Source: Hordeum vulgare subsp. vulgare (lineage: Eukaryota > Streptophyta > Magnoliopsida > Poales > Poaceae). From it: a stretch of 64,000 nt of DNA. Made by a program: the position numbers and the translations under genes. The stretch spans positions 216,578,741 through 216,642,740 of the forward strand of contig NC_058518.1 of NCBI RefSeq assembly GCF_904849725.1. The letters are read 5' to 3'. Shown in pieces: positions 32,001 to 43,948 of the stretch (its first letter is position 1; the number at the start of each line of letters is the position of its first letter). The notes under the pieces were generated by a model. The model was not told where the DNA came from, searched no databases, and saw only the letters and a list, made by a program, of their open reading frames with translations.

Positions 32001-34002
32001 ATGTTCCACACGAACCTTGGACGCTAGCTAGTGGGGGGAAAAGGTTTGAACGGTCAAACGAAAGCTCTGAGACACACTAGGACATCTTGGACCAGCTAGA
32101 AATGGACTGGAGGAAGGAGACAAAGTGCACAACACCCTTTCTACACTCCAGGGAGGCGGTCACCACCCCACTTGGTGTCTTGGGCCACCCTTTGGCCACG
32201 CGAAGGTGTCAAACATGCAAGGCATGTAGGCCACAAGGCACTGGTGAAGTTTGGCCCCAAGTGGAGCTGGTTTGAATATGTTTTGACTGGTGTTAAGTTT
32301 GCAACAGCAAACTTAGGGCTACTAATAAGGGCACCAACACGAGAGATAATGGGGAAGAAGCATGTCTAGCATCCTTAGGCATGGAAGGACTACATTACTA
32401 CAAAGTTTCAGCTGCAACAAAGAAGTGTAACTAGCACTTGATGTACAAAGCTACCTTTCAGCCATAATTCAACTTGAGGATGTGCTGCTCATTTTCTCCA
32501 CATGAGCATGCCATCTCTTGGCTTGAAACAATGCCTTGGGATGCTAGGTACCCCCTGGAAAGAGATGGGGGCTTTGGCTTAAGCAGAAGTGAAGCAAGAG
32601 GGGTAAAAAGGGTGGTTCCAAGGGTAAAATGAGGAGTAGTTTCATGGAGCCTCTCTCCAATAATTGACCAATGGCCATGGAAATGTTAATGGAGGTAAAA
32701 TGTAACTATGTGAAGGTGTGGTAGAAATTTGATCTCAAGGGTTAAAGTGGAAGAGGCCAAAGTAGCCAATAAAGTGAATGCACACAAGGTGTTTGATGAG
32801 TGGCAGAGCAACCAGATGGACTTCAATGGATATGAAACTTAACAGGGTCAAATAATAGATAAAAATAAGCCTGGACACCAAATTTGGGATTTGGTGGAGA
32901 AGGTTTCCAATGTAGACTTGGAAAACCTTTGAAATGGGCAGAAATGGCTTTCTGCTTACAGTTTTATCCAAATCAATTTCCACAAATCCAATATTTGGTG
33001 TGGGGGCATTATTTGAGCATTAAGGCATGCACAAAAAGTTTGGGATCAATTGTAGAAACTTCATAATGTAAAGTTTCCCAAAGTTAGAAATTAACACAGA
33101 GGGTTTTGGGGGGCTTGGGACAAGTTCTTATATTCTCCTTGATGCACCATTGGGTGTGGATGCATTATTGGAGTATCAGAACAAGTCCACCAAATATAAG
33201 CACAATTGGAGACACTTGACAATGCAGAGTTGCTCAAATTTGAATCTGGACAGATAGGGTTTTAGAATAATTAGGGGAGTCAACTCAACTTGGATTGAGA
33301 TGAAACTTGGCAAGATCATCAAACATATCATAGGTGACATGCTGGAATTTTATTCGAATTTATTGATAATATTTCTTATAGAAATATTCCAAAAGATTGA
33401 AATAGGCAGGAAGGGTTTTGGAGGGGTTTGCCCAATATTTTGAACATGACCATGTGTTCAAACTCATATATATGGAATAAATATACCCACTCAGTTTCCC
33501 TAAATTTTCTTAAATATTTTGAAAGCAATAAAAATAACTTTCCATCATAAGAGACCATTTCTGGCCTCACAGAAAGGCATTTAAATAAAATAATAAAAAA
33601 ACTTTTAAAATAATTATATTGTGGTTTTTGGAAGACATTTTGATAATAGGTTTGAAATAAAATAATTGGTGCAAAATAAATTTCCTAATTGGAGGACTTG
33701 TAGTACAAATCTCATCTGAAGGGTTTGAAAGGTTAATTCAAAGAAATGCTTTTTGGTGAAAATAATATTTGGTAAAAATAGATACTGGTCCTAAACACAT
33801 GGCATGATCATTAGGCAAGATAACATGGGCTAAGGAGGTGAGTTGGAGAATAACAAGAATTATTGAGAACCAACACAATCATACGAGCAAGCAAGCAAAC
33901 AACAGTCACTTCAAGCATCACAAGCTTTCACACAAAAATTAAATTGGTCCTAATTTTTGAAATAAGCAAATTAGTTAGGAAGGCTAAACATAGGGTGTTA
34001 CA
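29041..34002 (-). repeat. 3' LTR (left) of the non-autonomous gypsy element
   Basis: Matches 37659-40157 followed by 57416-59825. It contains a GC-rich block (31370-31800) that yields ORFs on both strands, none with a recognisable domain. It also contains a perfect-stem palindrome at 31271-31300. An A/T-rich second half follows. No gene. Confidence 0.9.
31271..31300. repeat. Short palindrome GCTATCTAGCG/CGCTAGATAG in the LTR
   Basis: Arms of about 11 bp around a CCCAGGA loop. It is kept in the other LTR at 39898-39927. Being identical in both LTRs, it was present when the element inserted. Confidence 0.8.
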
Positions 34003-34019
34003 GACCTTACCCCCTTCAG
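34003..34019 (-). promoter_or_regulatory. Polypurine tract of the non-autonomous gypsy element
   Basis: Minus-strand CTGAAGGGGGTAAGGTC directly precedes the LTR start TGTAACACCC. Just beyond it AATCTCGGGGACGAGATT forms a palindrome typical of the 3' end of gypsy internal regions. Confidence 0.7.
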
Positions 34020-37000
34020 AAAATCTCGTCCCCGAGATTTGTTAAAGTGAAAACAAGGGCGTGCTCCTGCTATGCTGCTGGACACATCGATATCAATATT
34101 CTAACACGCGGTCCAGCGTGGTCACCTCAAGAGTGCCACTTATTGGTGCACCTGCGTTCTACGGAGATGTTTGAGGAGGAAAAATCGCAATACCTGGTTG
34201 CTAGTCGTACCTGGTGCTTGGCACCTACTCCGGCTAACAAGTGGGCCCAGGGGCCGCCGTCAGCCTCTTCTTCTTCCTATGACTCTTCTTTCCTGGGTGA
34301 GTTCCCATATGATGCCTCCACTTGCGGTGCCTAGGGCGTAGGGTGTCCGGGGCCGCCCTGCGGTGGTGCACGGTGAGCCATCTGGCGGCGCAGCGAGCAC
34401 TCACCTCGCGGGCCTAGCATGTCGGCACTGCTGTGGGATTCCCAGCGAGCACCGATGGCCAAGCGGTAAGCGGGGCTGGTGGCCTTGCTAGTGGCTCTCC
34501 AAGCCTGGCTATAAATTGGCCAGGGAGTCCTTCTCGTTCTTCTACCTGACCTCGTTCCTTGCTGCTGCTCCAGTCCTCGTCCTCCTTCTTCTTCTCCTTG
34601 CAAGTGCTCGATGAGAGATGCCAATGGCGGACGAGACCCCGGGGTGGCTCATAATCCTCCTATCCGAGATGGTGGCGTTACTGGTCAGGGTCTCGACGCT
34701 GTACTGCCCAATCATCCACGATGATCGCCATGATGTTGTCGCCCGCACGGCGGCCCTCTGCGGTGGCAGGGTTCATGACGATTAGGCATCTCCTCTGTGT
34801 ACGTGTGGTGTTAGTGTGCTAGTGGTGTCTGTGCGGTTTCTTCTTACGAAGGAACCGAGGTGTGCCATAGTGCCAAGTGGTTAGGTATTGATGTGTGTGT
34901 GGCCGTGAACGTAGTCGTGGTCCGGGTGGAGGTTGCTCCTGGTGCGTCTGTCCTTGTTAGTCTTATTGTCTTGCCTGTCGTAGTCGGCGTAGTTGATGTT
35001 GGAGCTGCAATAAATGGTGTTGTTTCTTCTGCGTCATCGTGGCTCCTTGATCATGCTGATGCTTCTTCATGCTTGCGGAACTGTCTTCGGTTGCCAGAGG
35101 GTTGCAGTCTGCGGTGTCTATGGCCCGCCTAAACAGGGCTGAGGCACTCGTCCTCTTACTGTTGAATGAGCATGCCATCCGTGAGGACAACAACATATTG
35201 TTCCCACGCATTACATATGCGCAATGCTCAAAAGATAGGTGAGGGGAGCGGGATCTTGCTATGGGCGGGCACTGGCGATATTCCAACGACTTGGAGTCGA
35301 TTTCTATGGTCGTAATCCGCCCATCCTGGCTCGGTGAAGCTTAGGGTCTAAAAGAACTTAGGACGTGGGTGAACAGTTACCATCTTATCTCTAAGCACAT
35401 TCCTTAGATGCCAGTAGTTCGACCTCTAACTTGGGACGACATCACCTTATCTCATCAAAGATACCATCTCACATGGGTCCTTAAGAAAACACATAGTATA
35501 CCGATCCAATATCTTGTTTCCTTTCTACGAATCCGATCAAGTGATCCATCAATCCGACCAATCATTTCTGGATCCATCACTCCTACAAATCCAATATTGA
35601 TGGGGTTCTACATAATATCTTAGAGTCCTCCTAATTCACATATTATTGCAAGGTTTATGTCACAGTATATCCACCAATTTCCAATATCATGGCCATCTAA
35701 TCTCCAAGGCCGGTTCACATAGATTCGTAAATCAATTCAACCACTCCAAGCATACGCACTCATTATTCACCGAGAATCATGGTATCACGAGTAAGATCAT
35801 CAGGCTAAATCCAATTTACTCTGAACCATGTGATCTCTGCCATCCTCGATGCTCTATTAAGATTACCTATTTAAATCCTAGACTGAGTTATACCACCAAG
35901 AATTATTCATCGCGATCAAATCATCCTACTAAATCCGATCTTACTCCAAGAATATATAGGTTATGCTACTATATCAAATTGTTCCACCAAATTGACCTAC
36001 TTTATAAAGGTATGGCGGTCCGCCAAGATAGTGTAACTATATCCTCAAGACCACCATCATCACCACACAACCTTTAGTCTAATACTCTTATATCAAAAAA
36101 CGGTCTTGCTTATGGCATCAAGGTTATGGGCTAACGTAAGATTGAAAGATACTTGTTCACTGTGATCACTAATTCCATCAAAACCCGGTGCTAAGCGGGG
36201 TTTATCGGGGATCTACACGTGTTCTGGCAAGTCCGTGTACTAGACACGTGACCAGAAAATTTGAGCCGGGAAGGCTTGTGGAGGTTAGTCTCATCTAGAA
36301 TGGTTTCCGATCTTGAGGGAAAATCACAACTCCTACGGGTTGCGTGTGGTTAGCATGGTATAATCAGTGTGCTCAGTGTCAGTCGTCCTTCGAAGTGGAT
36401 CCTTGGTGCATATTGTCTTACTGTCTTCAGCTGTCGAGAGGGGTGAAGCAGAGAGAGCAGCATAGAGGGAAGTGTCTAGGGGTTTTAGTGCAATCAAACA
36501 AGCATTGGAAAGTCAACTCAAACAAGTGTCAAACCGTTTCGAACATCCAAAATAAGACAGTTGATATAACCGCATGCTCGTTGCTTAAGCAAAAGTGCGA
36601 CTTATACCAAAGCACAAACAACAAAACAACCAACACTCAACATGGTCCATTCGAACCATTTCATGGACTCGACTTCGCATAGGGATTTACGACTCACCCT
36701 ACTCTAGGGTTCCTGGACTCGACAGTTGTGCTTGCTTCGTGCTCCGAGGAGGAGTCCGCTAAGTCTTCTGGACCTTCTCAGGGTGTTGTCGCGTCTCTTG
36801 TTGTTGCTCGCCGAACGTCTCGATTGAGTTGAAAGAATCATTGATGACTTTTCGTCTGGGGAGTTGCTGACGAAGGTAGTTCTTCATTACTATCATCGAC
36901 GAGGGTCTTTTGTTGTCGTCATGATCTTGTCATCGTCTCCTTGTCTTCTGAGGCTTTGAGAGTCTTAGGTGCACATCTTCATGCATCGATATTTGCAAGA

Positions 37001-37640
37001 CATGATAGAGTCCCGGGCTTCCAGTCATACGGATCGTGATATCGAAACCTAGAGCGGGGGATTAAGAGAACCGTTTTCCAGCTCACTAAGGTGAGGCGGA
37101 CCAGTTGGCGAGGTTCTCATCCACCGGTGGTGGTTGACACAATCCTTATCATTGAGAGGGTCGCTCTATTAGTGATGCAGATCACGGCTTGCATATATTA
37201 CGCCAAGATAATCGTAGGTGAAAGTGGCATCACACTGGGATAGTGTTGAGGTTGTCGCCATCTTCGGGGCCTCGATGTCCTTGTTCCTCATGGAGGTACT
37301 TCTGTCGATGTCGTCTGGTCATAGAGTTGTCATCTTAGTCCTTAAGCACAGGGCTGATTGTTTGGAAAGGTTGCTTCCCTCCAAATTGCCGACGAGGATT
37401 TCAAGTAATCCCGTGGTCATAGGGCATAAGGGTGCTAGCGACCCTTTGCAAGTTTTGAAAAAGTAGGTGAGGAGTGTCAAAAAATAGGGGTGGAAGGCTA
37501 AACTATATCCTTCATTTTCTTTGAAGATTTAGGAGAGGCGAGAAAATGTATATAGGTTTTGCAAGTACTTTTGAAGCGTCTGGAAAGCGGTTTTATCCTA
37601 ATTAACGTCCATGCTAACTAAGGGCTTCCTACAGTAAGGA
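34020..37640 (-). other. Internal region of the non-autonomous gypsy element, no coding domain
   Basis: 3.6 kb with only short ORFs on either strand. I find no zinc knuckle, protease D-x-G, YxDD, integrase or RNase H motif. The part 34330-34780 is GC-rich and on the minus strand could be a decayed gag-like or captured segment (for example a QRRDPDQ stretch), but I cannot assign it. The part 35400-36080 is rich in ATCC/CATC words. Such large non-coding interiors fit LARD-type elements. Confidence 0.6.
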
Positions 37641-37654
37641 TGGATCTGATACCA
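37641..37654 (-). promoter_or_regulatory. Primer-binding site (tRNA-iMet type)
   Basis: Minus-strand TGGTATCAGATCCA, four bases from the LTR end (...CCCCACA, 37659 on the plus strand). It differs from the canonical TGGTATCAGAGCCA at one base. Confidence 0.85.
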
Positions 37655-37658
37655 GCTC

Positions 37659-40157
37659 TGTGGGGACCCCGACTTATGAGTCGAGATCGCCGAATGAACG
37701 TGCTCAGTGATCCCAAAGATCAATGCTCACCGAACACACAGATACCGAATATTAAGAGTCTTACATCCATACATACCGATTGATACAATAAAGGATCTTA
37801 TTGGTCAAGTCTTACATACATATATAGGGCCTTGAGGGCCAACACACCAAACTGGACTAATAGCGGAATTATTGGTCCAAAGCATGAACCCATGCCATCA
37901 GCCCTAACCTACAGGCATTCTGACTGGGAAGCGTCCTAGCTCGTAAGAACGTCACCGAGTTACTCCTCACCATATCCTGTTCTTTCATACCTGGTCAATG
38001 AAATAACCAGTGGCAAGCCAAGAGTACTTTTGATTGTAATCGCAAACATCCGATGATATGAACAATGCAATTGAAGGATAACAATAACATGCATCTTTGG
38101 TGGAATTCAACTGGGTGGAATGATCATGAATATGCATCAAGTTAAAGAATTACTTTTGAAGAACAGGTTACAGATATCAATATATCTGTCGAGGGTTGAG
38201 CCATCCGGGATCACCCTATATGCCAAGTCACCCAACTTGGTCATATCAGTACTTCCATAACAACACCTTTTCAACACAACTCACACACACTTGGTTTGTG
38301 CGGAAACAACTGGACGTAGTTTAAGCAGCAGCACCCAACTGTCCTTGACCGTGGACACGGCTATTCGAATAGTTTTACACTCTGCAGAGGTAGTACGCTG
38401 GACCCACAAGATCCGGGAAACTTCCGTATCATCCACGACTCGCGGTATATAACATACCCGAGGTAAGTACCCGATCAATGCCTTTCCCCTGACGATACTA
38501 GACAAAGGGGTCCACTCGATTGGTACCCAGCCCACATGTTGTACGTCTTACGAGCATCGACTCTGGACAGTATCAACCATGCGGGGACCAATGGTGTGCC
38601 TGGAACTCATAAAAATGGCATAGACGTCCTACCAGGCACGACCCCATCACGAGAGTGACCACACATCACTCCTCCCACTAGTAATGTGGCTCTTAGCTAG
38701 CATCGACCAGAGTAATCAACATAGACCCGTCCCATAAGGGGTAACATGGTCGTACTGGTAAGGTTGGGACGGTCGACACATCATAAATCTAATCCCATTT
38801 CCGAAACCATACTCACTCAAAATACTCGGTGCACCACTTCGCCAAAAGTGGCCACCTAACTCATCATCACCCTCGGCATTAGTGGCACCCGACAGGGTTT
38901 TCTTAAATCTTTGATTTATACCAACAACATGCTCACGCTATTTACTCTAGAATTACTTGTCAACATGATAATAGCGTGATCCTCAAAAGGGTAGGATCAA
39001 GCTCAATGCATGTGCTCCGGAGGAGCCATCGGTAACATTACATCAAATGATTTATCGGCACTTATTATCGTATGCGATGGAAATACTTACTATCTTAACA
39101 TGCAATATAACATATACTCAGTCATGGTCAAAGGGTTGCTTGCCTTTGTCACCTAGGTATCCGGGGTCTTCAAGGTCTTCGGCTCCGACTCCGAGCACTT
39201 CGTCTACCCATCAACTATCGTCGGAAACAACCACGGTAAGCCACACATCAGGCAGATATAAAAGTACTACATAAAAAGAAGTTATATTTTTCTTGTACCT
39301 CTCTAGTCATAAGAAAAATACGTGAAGCTTGCCATAGGAGGTTTGAATCATCAGGAATTTTTGAATGGACGAAAGGAGGAGTAGGGAATTTTTAATGAAG
39401 CCCACATAAAATATTATGATAAAAATGAGTGGAGGCACTCATTTAAGAGAGGACAACTTTATAAATATTTAGAAAGTTGGTTCACTGGATTTGGAGTTGA
39501 AATGGATATTCTAGGAGTTTTCTAGTATGGAATAAATAGCAATAGGAAGCTATTTATTTTATGCAACAGAATAAAGCCTGACAAATATGTTGACCAAGGC
39601 TTCAAAAATGGCGCATGATATTAGAAGGCTCTGGAATTTGGAATCACTCCAATTGGAGTTGATTTGAATATTCTAGGAATTTCATAAAGTGGGGTTTAAA
39701 TTATCCAGAATTGGATTCAAATAAAAACACCACAGAAATATTGCTTGGAAAAATGTGCAAGGCACATATTTAGATAGCCCTGAATTTTAGGAACCTGCAG
39801 GAGTTTGAATCAAACAGTTTGGAGTTAGAATGAATTTTGGATGGATTTTTTAAGTTATGCAAAAACAGGAAAAGAGAAAAGGAGCTCATCCTTCGGGGCT
39901 ATCTAGCGCCCAGGACGCTAGATAGGCCTTCGGGCCGGCCGAGAAGCTCGGGCCGCCAACGAAGGGACACACCGAAGGCAGTTTTCGCCAGTGCGCCTTC
40001 GCCGGGGGATGGCGCACTCCCACGGAGGCGCGTCCACTAGAGGCAGTCGGCCTAGCCCAACCTACTAACAGGGGGGGCCCACCTACAGGGTCATCCCCTA
40101 ACTCACGCTGGCATGGAGGAACCGCGGGGGAGGGAGGTAGCCGCGCGGGCGCCGCGC
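37659..40157 (-). repeat. 5' LTR (right) of the non-autonomous gypsy element, first piece
   Basis: Matches 29041-31530 of the left LTR; cut at CGCGC (40153-40157) by the Athila-like element and resumed at 57411. No gene. Confidence 0.9.
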
Positions 40158-41674
40158 TGATGACCCACAAGTATAGGGGATCAATCGTAGTCCTTTCGAT
40201 AAGTAAGAGTGTCGAACCCAACGAGGAGCAGAAGGATCTGATAAGTGGTTTTCAGCAAGGTAAAATCTGCAGGCACTGAAATTGTCAGTAACAAGTGATT
40301 GTGTGGTGAGATGATTCGTAGCAAGCAACAAGTAACAAAAGTAGCAACGGTGCAGAAAAGTGGCCCAATCCCTTTTGTAGCAAGGGACAAGCCTGGATAA
40401 AGTCTTATAGGAGGAAAAACGCTCCCGAGGACACACGGGAATTTCTGTCATGCTAGTTTCATCATGTTCATATGATTCACGTTTGTTACTTTGATAGTTT
40501 GATATGTGGGTGGACCGGCGCTTGGGTACTGCCCTTACTTGGACAAGCATCCCACTTATGATTAACCCCTCTCGCAATCATCTGCAACTACAAAAGAAGA
40601 ATTAAGACAAAGTCTAACCATAGCATTAAACTAGTGGATCCAAATCAGCCCCTTACGAAGCAACGCATAAACTAGGGTTTAGGCTTCTGTCACTCTAGCA
40701 ACCCATCATCTACTTACTACTTCCCAATGCCTTCCTCTAGGCCCAAATAATGGTGAAGTGTTATGTAGTCGACGTTCACATAACACCACTAGAGGAAAAA
40801 CAACATGCAACATATCACAATACCGAACGAATACCAAATTCACATGACTATTATTAGCATGACTTATCCCATGTCCTTAGGAACCAAAGTTACTACTCAC
40901 AAAGCATAATCATAATCATGATCAGAGAGGTAATGAGTAGCATAAAGGATCTGAACATAAATCTTCCACCAAATAATCCAACCAGCATCAACTACAAAGA
41001 GTAATCAACACTACTAGCAACCTTACAAGTACCAATCGGAGTCGCGAGACGGAGATTGGTTACAAGAAATGAACTAGGGTTTGGAGATGAGATGGTGCTG
41101 ATGAAGATGTTAATGGTGACGAGTCCCCTCCGATGAGAGGAGGGTTGGTGATGACGATGGCGACGATTTCCCCCTCCGGGAGGGAAGTTTCCCCAATAGG
41201 ATCGTCCTGCCGGAGCTCTTGATTGGTTCTGCTCAAGTTCCGCCTCGTGGCGGCGGCGAAACCACGAAAAAGCTCCTCTGTGATTTTTCCTGGACGAAAC
41301 CCTCAATATAGCAAAAGAGGGGGCCAGTGGGCCAGTGGGCTGCCCACAAGCCCCCATGGCACGGCCTGGGGGTGGTCACGCCGTGCACGCTTGTGGGCAC
41401 CACTGGTGCCCCTCTGGCACTTCTTCGGCCCAGTATTTTTGATAAATAGGGAAAAAATCCCCGTTGATTTTCACGGCGTTTGGAGTTGCGCAGAATAGGT
41501 ATCTCAACTTTGCTCCACTTTCGGGCCAGAATTCCAGTTGCCGGTATTCTCCCTCTTCATGTAAACCTTGCAAAATAAGAGAGAAAAGGCATAAGAATAG
41601 TACCGTGAAGTGAAATAACAGCCAAAGAAGCGATAAATATCAACATGGAAACATGATGCAAAATGGACGTATCA
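40158..41674 (-). repeat. 3' LTR (left) of the Athila-like element
   Basis: 1517 bp. It contains a GC-rich hairpin 41342-41398 (arms GCCCACAAGC/GCTTGTGGGC, perfect) and a TATATT box at 41305-41310 on the minus strand, 31 bp beyond it. It has about 120 bp near 40535-40660 that the right LTR lacks. Confidence 0.92.
41305..41398 (-). promoter_or_regulatory. Hairpin plus TATA promoter module of the Athila-like LTR
   Basis: On the minus strand: GCCCACAAGC, inner complementary blocks (GCACGGC-type), GCTTGTGGGC, then GCTATATTGAGGG. The right LTR copy is 57036-57132 (arms GCCCACAAGCC/GGCTTGTGGGC, box TATATGG). It is the likely core promoter with a structured upstream element. Confidence 0.6.
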
Positions 41675-41688
41675 ACTCCCCCAAGCTT
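41675..41688 (-). promoter_or_regulatory. Polypurine tract of the Athila-like element
   Basis: Minus-strand AAGCTTGGGGGAGT directly precedes the LTR start TGATACGTCC. A near copy (CTTGGGGGAGTTG) occurs at 43161-43177 inside the element. Confidence 0.85.
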
Positions 41689-43160
41689 AGACCTTGCTTT
41701 CCCTTTAGCGAAAGCCAAGCTCAATAAACATGTCCACATGTTTAGGGAGAGAGGTGTCGACAAAACAAGATACGAACATGCATGCATCATGATCAAGATG
41801 AGAACAGCAATACCAACATATAATCTCTCATGTTAAAGTGATAATTCCTTCACAAAGTAAAGCATGGATCAAGAACCTTACCGAGAAGTAACAACCGATA
41901 GCCATTAGTCATTGAAGCAATTGCAATTTATCACAACATCAGAAAGAGTCAAGTAAGAGCTTGTAAAGCAAATCCACATACTCAATCATTCTTTCGTTCT
42001 CTACAATTGCTACAACTCACGTGGTACTCATGAGATCAAAGTGTTAGCTGGACACAGAGAAAGATAGGGGCTTATAGTTTTGCCTCCCAACTGCTTACCT
42101 CAAGGGTAACGTCAACAATAATAATTCATGAATGCTTACCTCCAAGTTGACATATGAATATAGATCTTTCCCAAGCATGTGATGGTAGCCAAGATAAAGG
42201 CGAGATAAGGAATTGGTGAAGATCACCATGACTCTTTCAGGGACAAAAAAAAGGTACAAGATAGGCCCTTCGCAGAGGGAAGCAGAGGTTGTCATGCGCT
42301 TTTGAGGTTTGGATGTGTGTCCTCTTAGTGCGGAGGAACGTCACTTTATATTGCCCCCTGTGATAAAGAACTTTATTATGCAGTATGTCGCTTTTATGTC
42401 TTCCTCGTCACAGGTTTGTATAAAGCTTATTTTCCACACACTAATAGATCATACATATTAGAGAGCAATTCTTATTGCTTGCACCGATGACAACTTACTT
42501 GAGGGATCTTATTCAATCCATAGGTAGGTATGGTGGACACTCAAGGCAAAACTGGTTTGAAGGTTTATGGATGCACAAGTAGTATCTCTACTTGGTGCGG
42601 GAGTTTTGGCTATTGTGAGGTGGAAGCAATCGTCACATGCTAAGTGATCTCTAATCATATAACATTATTCTGAGCAAAGCAAACACAATTCATTACGTTG
42701 TCTTCCTTGTCCAACATCTACTTCTAGGCATGCAATAGTTTAGTGAGTGTTCACAATCATAGATGCTGTCAGAGGTGATATATTTATATGTGAACCTCTC
42801 CTTCTTTAACACTTCCTATTAATTGCAACAATGACCAAGGTCTACGTTTGCCTACCCTCAACAAGTTTCAATCCTCATTCTTTTTATATGTGAAGCCATC
42901 ACTTCCCATAAGATCATTACATGATCTTTCATGCTTTTGTTCTGTTCTCACTCTTTTGATCATGGCAAGAGGCAAAGCACTTCAACTAAGACACTCTTTA
43001 TTATATGGCTCACGAGCAAGAATACATCGGGGGTGACACAAAGAAAAACTCAAGACTAAAACACTAAGACTTTCAAACTAAAAGAGAAAGCGAAAACTGA
43101 AAAGGAAAGCAAAAAACAAAGGTAAAGGCAAAAGATGTGATGATGATATGATATCGGGGC
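41689..43160 (-). other. Non-coding 3' region of the Athila-like element
   Basis: About 1.5 kb between the extra ORF and the 3' LTR. Only short frames are present and none carries a motif I recognise. It is bounded on both sides by purine-tract copies. Confidence 0.6.
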
Positions 43161-43177
43161 AACTCCCCCAAGATTGG
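43161..43177 (-). promoter_or_regulatory. Second polypurine-tract-like sequence
   Basis: Minus-strand CCAATCTTGGGGGAGTTGC shares 13 bases with the true tract at the LTR. It lies about 30 bp past the stop of the extra ORF. It could prime plus-strand DNA internally or be a relic. Confidence 0.5.
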
Positions 43178-43208
43178 CAAAAGCCAAGGGGATTGCTCAT
43201 ACCAATGC

Positions 43209-43625
43209 TCAGTTATCTTCCTTTGGTGGTGAAGGTGAAGGAGTAGTTTTAATCTTTGACTCCAAGAGGGCCATTAGTCTTTGATTTATACCTTGGAGAT
43301 ATGTGATATGTTTCTCCAGCAAAACAACTTCACGAGTGAGACAAGTATTACGAGCACGAGTTGTTTCACAAAACCTCAAGAGTTCAATCAAAGATGGAGA
43401 CAGTAGGTGGAGGTAAGGTTGGAGGAAATCCACTTCTTCAACTTCTTCCTTGTTGAGCACAGATTGCACTTCGTCCCATGCCTGATCCTTGTCCTTAGCT
43501 TTGCCCTTGGTTTCTTTAGGAAGCCTCTCCTTAGCCTCCATGACCTCCATCCTTTTCAAATCAGCATGAACTTCTCCATAGATTTGACGAAGGTTGTTCT
43601 CCCGCACAGATTCCTGGGACGACAT
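43209..43625 (-). CDS. Additional ORF between pol and 3' LTR, coiled-coil protein (138 codons, intact)
   Basis: An unbroken frame with ATG at 43625 (context TCAAGATGTC), on the same strand as pol and downstream of integrase. The protein is highly charged. It has a Lys/Glu-rich N-terminal half (EAKERLPKETKGKAKDKDQ) and a leucine-rich helical C-terminal half (LTREVVLLEKHITYLQGINQRLMALLES) that should form a coiled coil. I see no signal peptide or membrane segment, so it is not an obvious envelope protein. Athila and Tat elements often carry such an extra ORF of unknown role. It is notable that this frame is open while every pol frame is broken. An AG acceptor-like site (43638-43640) and a TATA box (43711-43718) lie just upstream. 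Confidence 0.65.
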   Translation of the reverse strand: MSSQESVRENNLRQIYGEVHADLKRMEVMEAKERLPKETKGKAKDKDQAWDEVQSVLNKEEVEEVDFLQPYLHLLSPSLIELLRFCETTRARNTCLTREVVLLEKHITYLQGINQRLMALLESKIKTTPSPSPPKEDN

Positions 43626-43637
43626 CTTGACCTAGAT

Positions 43638-43658
43638 CTGCGGCAGAAAACAGGATCG
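43638..43658 (-). promoter_or_regulatory. Possible splice acceptor before the additional ORF
   Basis: Minus-strand TTCGATCCTGTTTTCTGCCGCAG is a good pyrimidine tract plus CAG, ending 12 bases before the ATG at 43625. It could serve a spliced subgenomic RNA as an alternative to the internal promoter. Confidence 0.4.
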
Positions 43659-43710
43659 AAACGAAAAACAGAGGAAATATGCGTGATGCAGGGGTCAGAC
43701 GAAACGGGAG

Positions 43711-43848
43711 TATATATAATGATTTTTTCAGACCAGAAGGAGTACCCTGCACGAAAACGGAGTCCAGGAGGCGCACGAGGTGGCTACAAGCCCTCACGGC
43801 GCGGCCAGGGGTGGGCCCGCGCCGTTCAGGCTTGTCGCCTCCTCGCAC
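43711..43848 (-). promoter_or_regulatory. Internal promoter-like region: hairpin plus TATA upstream of the additional ORF
   Basis: A long inverted repeat at 43773-43848 has arms ACAAGCCCTCACGGCGCGG and CCGCGCCGTTCAGGCTTGT plus outer GCACGAGG/CCTCGCAC-type pairing. TATATATA (43711-43718) lies downstream on the minus strand, 86 bp before the ORF's ATG. The layout matches the element's own LTR promoter (ACAAGC...GCTTGT hairpin then TATA), as if LTR promoter sequence had been duplicated between pol and the ORF. Activity is inferred. Confidence 0.55.
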
Positions 43849-43948
43849 ACTTTCCGGACTACTTCCAATTTTTGTAATTTTTCAAATATTCCAAAACGGA
43901 GAAAATTTCCTACTGGAAAAGTTTTGGACACTGTTTTCTTACCGAATC

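Noticed and set aside
31377..32009. GC-rich ORFs of about 100-125 codons on both strands (also 57399-57990)
   Set aside because: They lie within LTR sequence, overlap each other on opposite strands and differ between the two LTR copies by frameshifts. No motif.
34047..36682. ORFs of 60-143 codons as genes of the non-autonomous gypsy
   Set aside because: They face both directions, lack domains, and several are low-complexity; no support as proteins.
40158..41674. Host gene candidates on either strand (for example 121-159 codon ORFs)
   Set aside because: They coincide with the LTR and recur in the other LTR; none has a domain.
43209..43625. Envelope gene
   Set aside because: No signal peptide, no transmembrane segment and too short; the position alone is not enough.
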